A DNA stretch of 64,000 bases, taken from the NCBI RefSeq assembly GCF_008367235.1, contig NZ_VTZS01000007.1, forward strand, positions 40,980 to 104,979. The letters run 5' to 3'. The notes beneath the pieces were generated by a model that saw only the letters and a list, made by a program, of their open reading frames with translations, made no database searches and was not told the origin of the DNA. The translations under genes were made by a program, and so were the position numbers. Origin of the DNA: Pareuzebyella sediminis (GTDB lineage Bacteria; Bacteroidota; Bacteroidia; Flavobacteriales; Flavobacteriaceae). Positions 61,650-64,000 of this stretch are shown piece by piece. Position 1 is the first letter of the stretch. Every line of letters begins with the position of its first letter.

Positions 61650-63614
61650 ATGAAATATTTTCTTTTCATCCTTTTATTGAATTTTACCTACCTGAACTTT
61701 TACGCCCAAGATAATTCGGATTTAAGAAATAGGGAACGGCGGATACCTCCGAGTTTGAAAGATACAAATTCTATAAAAGTCACGATCGAAGATTATAAGA
61801 TCATTTCCTTTCAAAGGGATACGACGTATTTAGATACTACGCTTACCATTCAAAAAGAATATAAATACAATTACTTAAGACGTGACGATTTTGAATTAAT
61901 GCCCTTTGCCAATGTGGGTCAACCTTACAACAAATTGGGGGTAGACTTGAAGAGGCAAGTAATGTACCCGTCCTTGGGAGCAAGAGCACTCCATTATAAT
62001 TATATGGAGGTTGAAGACATCGATTATTACAATGTGGCAACCCCAATGTCGGACCTCTTTTTCAAAACGACGTTCGAGCAGGGCCAGTTGCTTGATGCGA
62101 CCTTAGCCTTCAATACTTCTAAACGTTTGAATTTTTCGATAGCCTATAAGGGCTTTAGATCATTAGGGAAGTATCAATACAACCAAGCTGAGTCTGGTAA
62201 TTTTAGAACTACTACAAATTACGTAACACAGAACGGAAGGTATAGTTTAAGGGCCCATATCGCCGCCCAAGACATAGAAACCGAACAAAATGGAGGGTTG
62301 GTCAACGAAGAGGCCCAATTTGAATCGGGCGACCCCGACTTCTCGAATAGGGTTAAAATCGACGTTCGATTTAACAACGCCAGTAATAAAATATTAGGAA
62401 AACGGTATTATTTAGATCATTTGTATAAGTTCCTGAGAAAAGAAAAAGATTCAGGTAATCTAGAGAAGACCTCCTTAGGTATCGGACATCGTTTCAACTA
62501 CGAAACAAAGTATTACACCTTTGACCAAAATACCCCGAACACTTTTTTAGGAGGTGTGCTTGTTTCTCCCATTAAGGACAAAGCGAGACTGAAAACCATG
62601 TTCAATGAGTTCAACGCCCAATTTTACAATGCGACCCTAGGTCGGTTGACCGGTAGCTTGGCCCTTTATAATTATAATTATTACTTTAATAGTTTGCTCA
62701 TTACTTCAGATGGCCAGCAGATCCCCAATCAGCTTAAGGGCGACGAGATTGTTGTCGGTGCGCAATACGAAAAAACGATAAAGGGGTTTCAACTCAAGGG
62801 TGATGTGAAGTACAACATTACGGGTGAACTGACCGGCAACCTAATGAATGCATCGGCAAGTTATAGGTTAAATGACCATCATAAGATAGGAGCCTCCGCT
62901 TATACTTCGTCTAGAATGCCGGATTTTAATTTTTTGCTGTATCAAAGTGATTATGAAAATTACAATTGGTTTAATCTAAATTCCTTTGAAAAGGAAAAGG
63001 TCTATGGGGCATCCATTGAGTTTGACTCAGACCACTGGGGCAAACTCTCACTTGAATATACCGCTATCGATAATTACAGCTATTTTGCGCCTGACCCGGA
63101 AATTACAATCGGTGAAGGGGAAGAAAATGCATCCATTAAGCCCTTTCAGGCAAGTAGCATATTGAATCATGCCAAGATCAAATATAACAAGGAGTTTAGG
63201 CTCGGCAGTTTTGCCCTGAACAATACGGTGATGTATCAAAATGTATCCCAAACAAATCAGGTACTTAACCTGCCGCAATTGGTTACCCGTAATACCTTAT
63301 ATTTCTCTTCTGACGTGTTCAAGAAAGCCATGTTCTTACAGACCGGAGTGACCTTGAAGTATTTTACCGCTTATTACATGGATGCCTATAATCCCTTATT
63401 GGGCGAATTTTATCTTCAGGATTTGGAAAAGCTAGGTGCATATCCTATGCTTGATTTTTTTATCAATGCCAAGATACAGCAGACCCGAATATATTTGAAG
63501 GCTGAGCATTTCAATTCATCGTTCGGCAAAACCAATAATTTTTATGCTGCACCACATTATCCCTATCGCGATTTCGTAATTCGCTTTGGGCTGGTTTGGA
63601 ATTTTTTCTCCTGA
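61650..63614 (+). CDS. Putative porin (Bacteroidota beta-barrel)
   Basis: 654 residues with a signal peptide (FLFILLLNFTYLNFYA). The sequence matches the Bacteroidota putative porin group: VTIDYKI-like VTIEDYKIISFQRDTTYLDT, RRDDFELMPFANVGQPYNKL, and many alternating aromatic strands to the C-terminus (DFVIRFGLVWNFFS). It is probably a large monomeric outer membrane channel; substrates are unknown. Divergent from rnhB. Confidence 0.88.
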   Translation: MKYFLFILLLNFTYLNFYAQDNSDLRNRERRIPPSLKDTNSIKVTIEDYKIISFQRDTTYLDTTLTIQKEYKYNYLRRDDFELMPFANVGQPYNKLGVDLKRQVMYPSLGARALHYNYMEVEDIDYYNVATPMSDLFFKTTFEQGQLLDATLAFNTSKRLNFSIAYKGFRSLGKYQYNQAESGNFRTTTNYVTQNGRYSLRAHIAAQDIETEQNGGLVNEEAQFESGDPDFSNRVKIDVRFNNASNKILGKRYYLDHLYKFLRKEKDSGNLEKTSLGIGHRFNYETKYYTFDQNTPNTFLGGVLVSPIKDKARLKTMFNEFNAQFYNATLGRLTGSLALYNYNYYFNSLLITSDGQQIPNQLKGDEIVVGAQYEKTIKGFQLKGDVKYNITGELTGNLMNASASYRLNDHHKIGASAYTSSRMPDFNFLLYQSDYENYNWFNLNSFEKEKVYGASIEFDSDHWGKLSLEYTAIDNYSYFAPDPEITIGEGEENASIKPFQASSILNHAKIKYNKEFRLGSFALNNTVMYQNVSQTNQVLNLPQLVTRNTLYFSSDVFKKAMFLQTGVTLKYFTAYYMDAYNPLLGEFYLQDLEKLGAYPMLDFFINAKIQQTRIYLKAEHFNSSFGKTNNFYAAPHYPYRDFVIRFGLVWNFFS

Positions 63615-63888
63615 TTTTTCAGCTCGGATTTTTGAATGTTGTGGAATTTTAATCAAGTACCTAAACAGGAAATCAAAGGAGTCGATTCATTTAATTTTCC
63701 CATTAATCAGGCTTAATTATCTCGCACTTAGATTTTTGAGTATACTTTTTGAATTTGTTTTGTGAGAAGCCGTATCTAGGATAGATAGGCTGTTGTAGTT
63801 ATTTCTATTTTTTTCAATTGTTTTATTTACTGATTATCAACATATTATATAATATTTTCTTAAGATTATCAAAAAAAAACTACTTGGG
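63615..63888. other. Non-coding region after the porin gene
   Basis: AT-rich, no gene or terminator seen; leads into the strong promoter at 63889-63920 near the right edge. Confidence 0.4.
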
Positions 63889-63920
63889 TTTGTGGAAACA
63901 GAAAAACCCTCTTATATTTG
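63889..63920 (+). promoter_or_regulatory. Strong Bacteroidota promoter, possibly of an rRNA operon
   Basis: TTTG (63889-63892), a 20-bp spacer and TATATTTG (63913-63920) match the -33/-7 consensus on both elements. It is followed by CACCCGC and then the T-rich GGGTTTTTTTGGGCCC. The lack of a coding gene in the remaining 80 bp and the style of the leader suggest a stable RNA transcript; the identity lies outside the window. Confidence 0.6.
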
Positions 63921-64000
63921 CACCCGCTTTGGGAGTTTGAGAGTGATCGATGAGATGTTTTCCCTGGGCGTTTAAGGGTTTTTTTGGGCCCTTTTCAGGA

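Overview
The window looks like chromosome of a marine member of the Flavobacteriaceae (Bacteroidota). The supporting signs are -7 boxes of the form TAnnTTTG, TonB-plug/beta-barrel outer membrane proteins, GSCFA, DUF4230, DUF5522 and 'putative porin' proteins, and an initiator tRNA with a C1:U72 end. It has two parts of different character.

Positions 1 to about 18.1 kb are an integrated genomic island. It ends at tRNA-fMet (18142-18214), and a tyrosine recombinase (16636-18087) lies directly beyond the tRNA 3' end. The far end of the island is outside the window. From the tRNA leftwards it holds: the recombinase and a partner gene of unknown function; about 1.1 kb of degenerate tandem repeats built on GTGGTGG-T7/8-CACCAC hairpins (14633-15747); a divergent pair of small-gene operons around a palindromic double promoter (13824-13839), one of which carries an SRAP/HMCES peptidase; two gene-cassette-like units (10.3-12.0 kb), each bounded by its own inverted repeat and separated by an attC-like imperfect palindrome, encoding a CBS-like/HEPN protein and a GIY-YIG protein; and a tightly packed minus-strand operon of ten genes (9964 to beyond position 1).

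That operon is the most unusual part. Its order is HsdM-A, a small PD-(D/E)XK protein, HsdM-B, HsdS, a GIY-YIG protein, two unknown proteins, a HARE-HTH/GIY-YIG fusion, a small unknown protein, and a very long protein with a DEDDh exonuclease domain that runs off the window. It looks like a type I modification core with two M subunits, one S subunit and several candidate nucleases. No HsdR is visible, so it may be a composite or variant restriction/defence system; this is inference.

From 18.2 kb to the right end the window is mostly housekeeping chromosome: an AGCS symporter and era, der, a TonB-plug outer membrane protein, LemA with two TPM-domain proteins, a MerR regulator with an M23 peptidase, alaS, GSCFA and DUF4230 proteins, a CE15-type esterase, an aromatic amino acid hydroxylase, a D-cysteine desulfhydrase-like/glucosaminidase/hemL operon, an esterase with a TolB-like protein, a universal stress protein, a DASS transporter, lysS, lipB, an OmpA-family protein, rnhB and a putative porin. 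Set among these is a four-gene cluster (47787-54439) of planctomycete-type DUF1553/DUF1549, DUF1501, TIM-barrel isomerase and DUF2231/cytochrome c proteins, with a palindromic operator candidate at its promoter. Four short genes below 60 codons were found by direct reading (DUF5522, YqaE/Pmp3, a 51-residue membrane protein, and a corrected MerR start). A strong promoter at the right edge (63889-63920) points to a highly expressed transcript, perhaps rRNA, starting just before the window ends.
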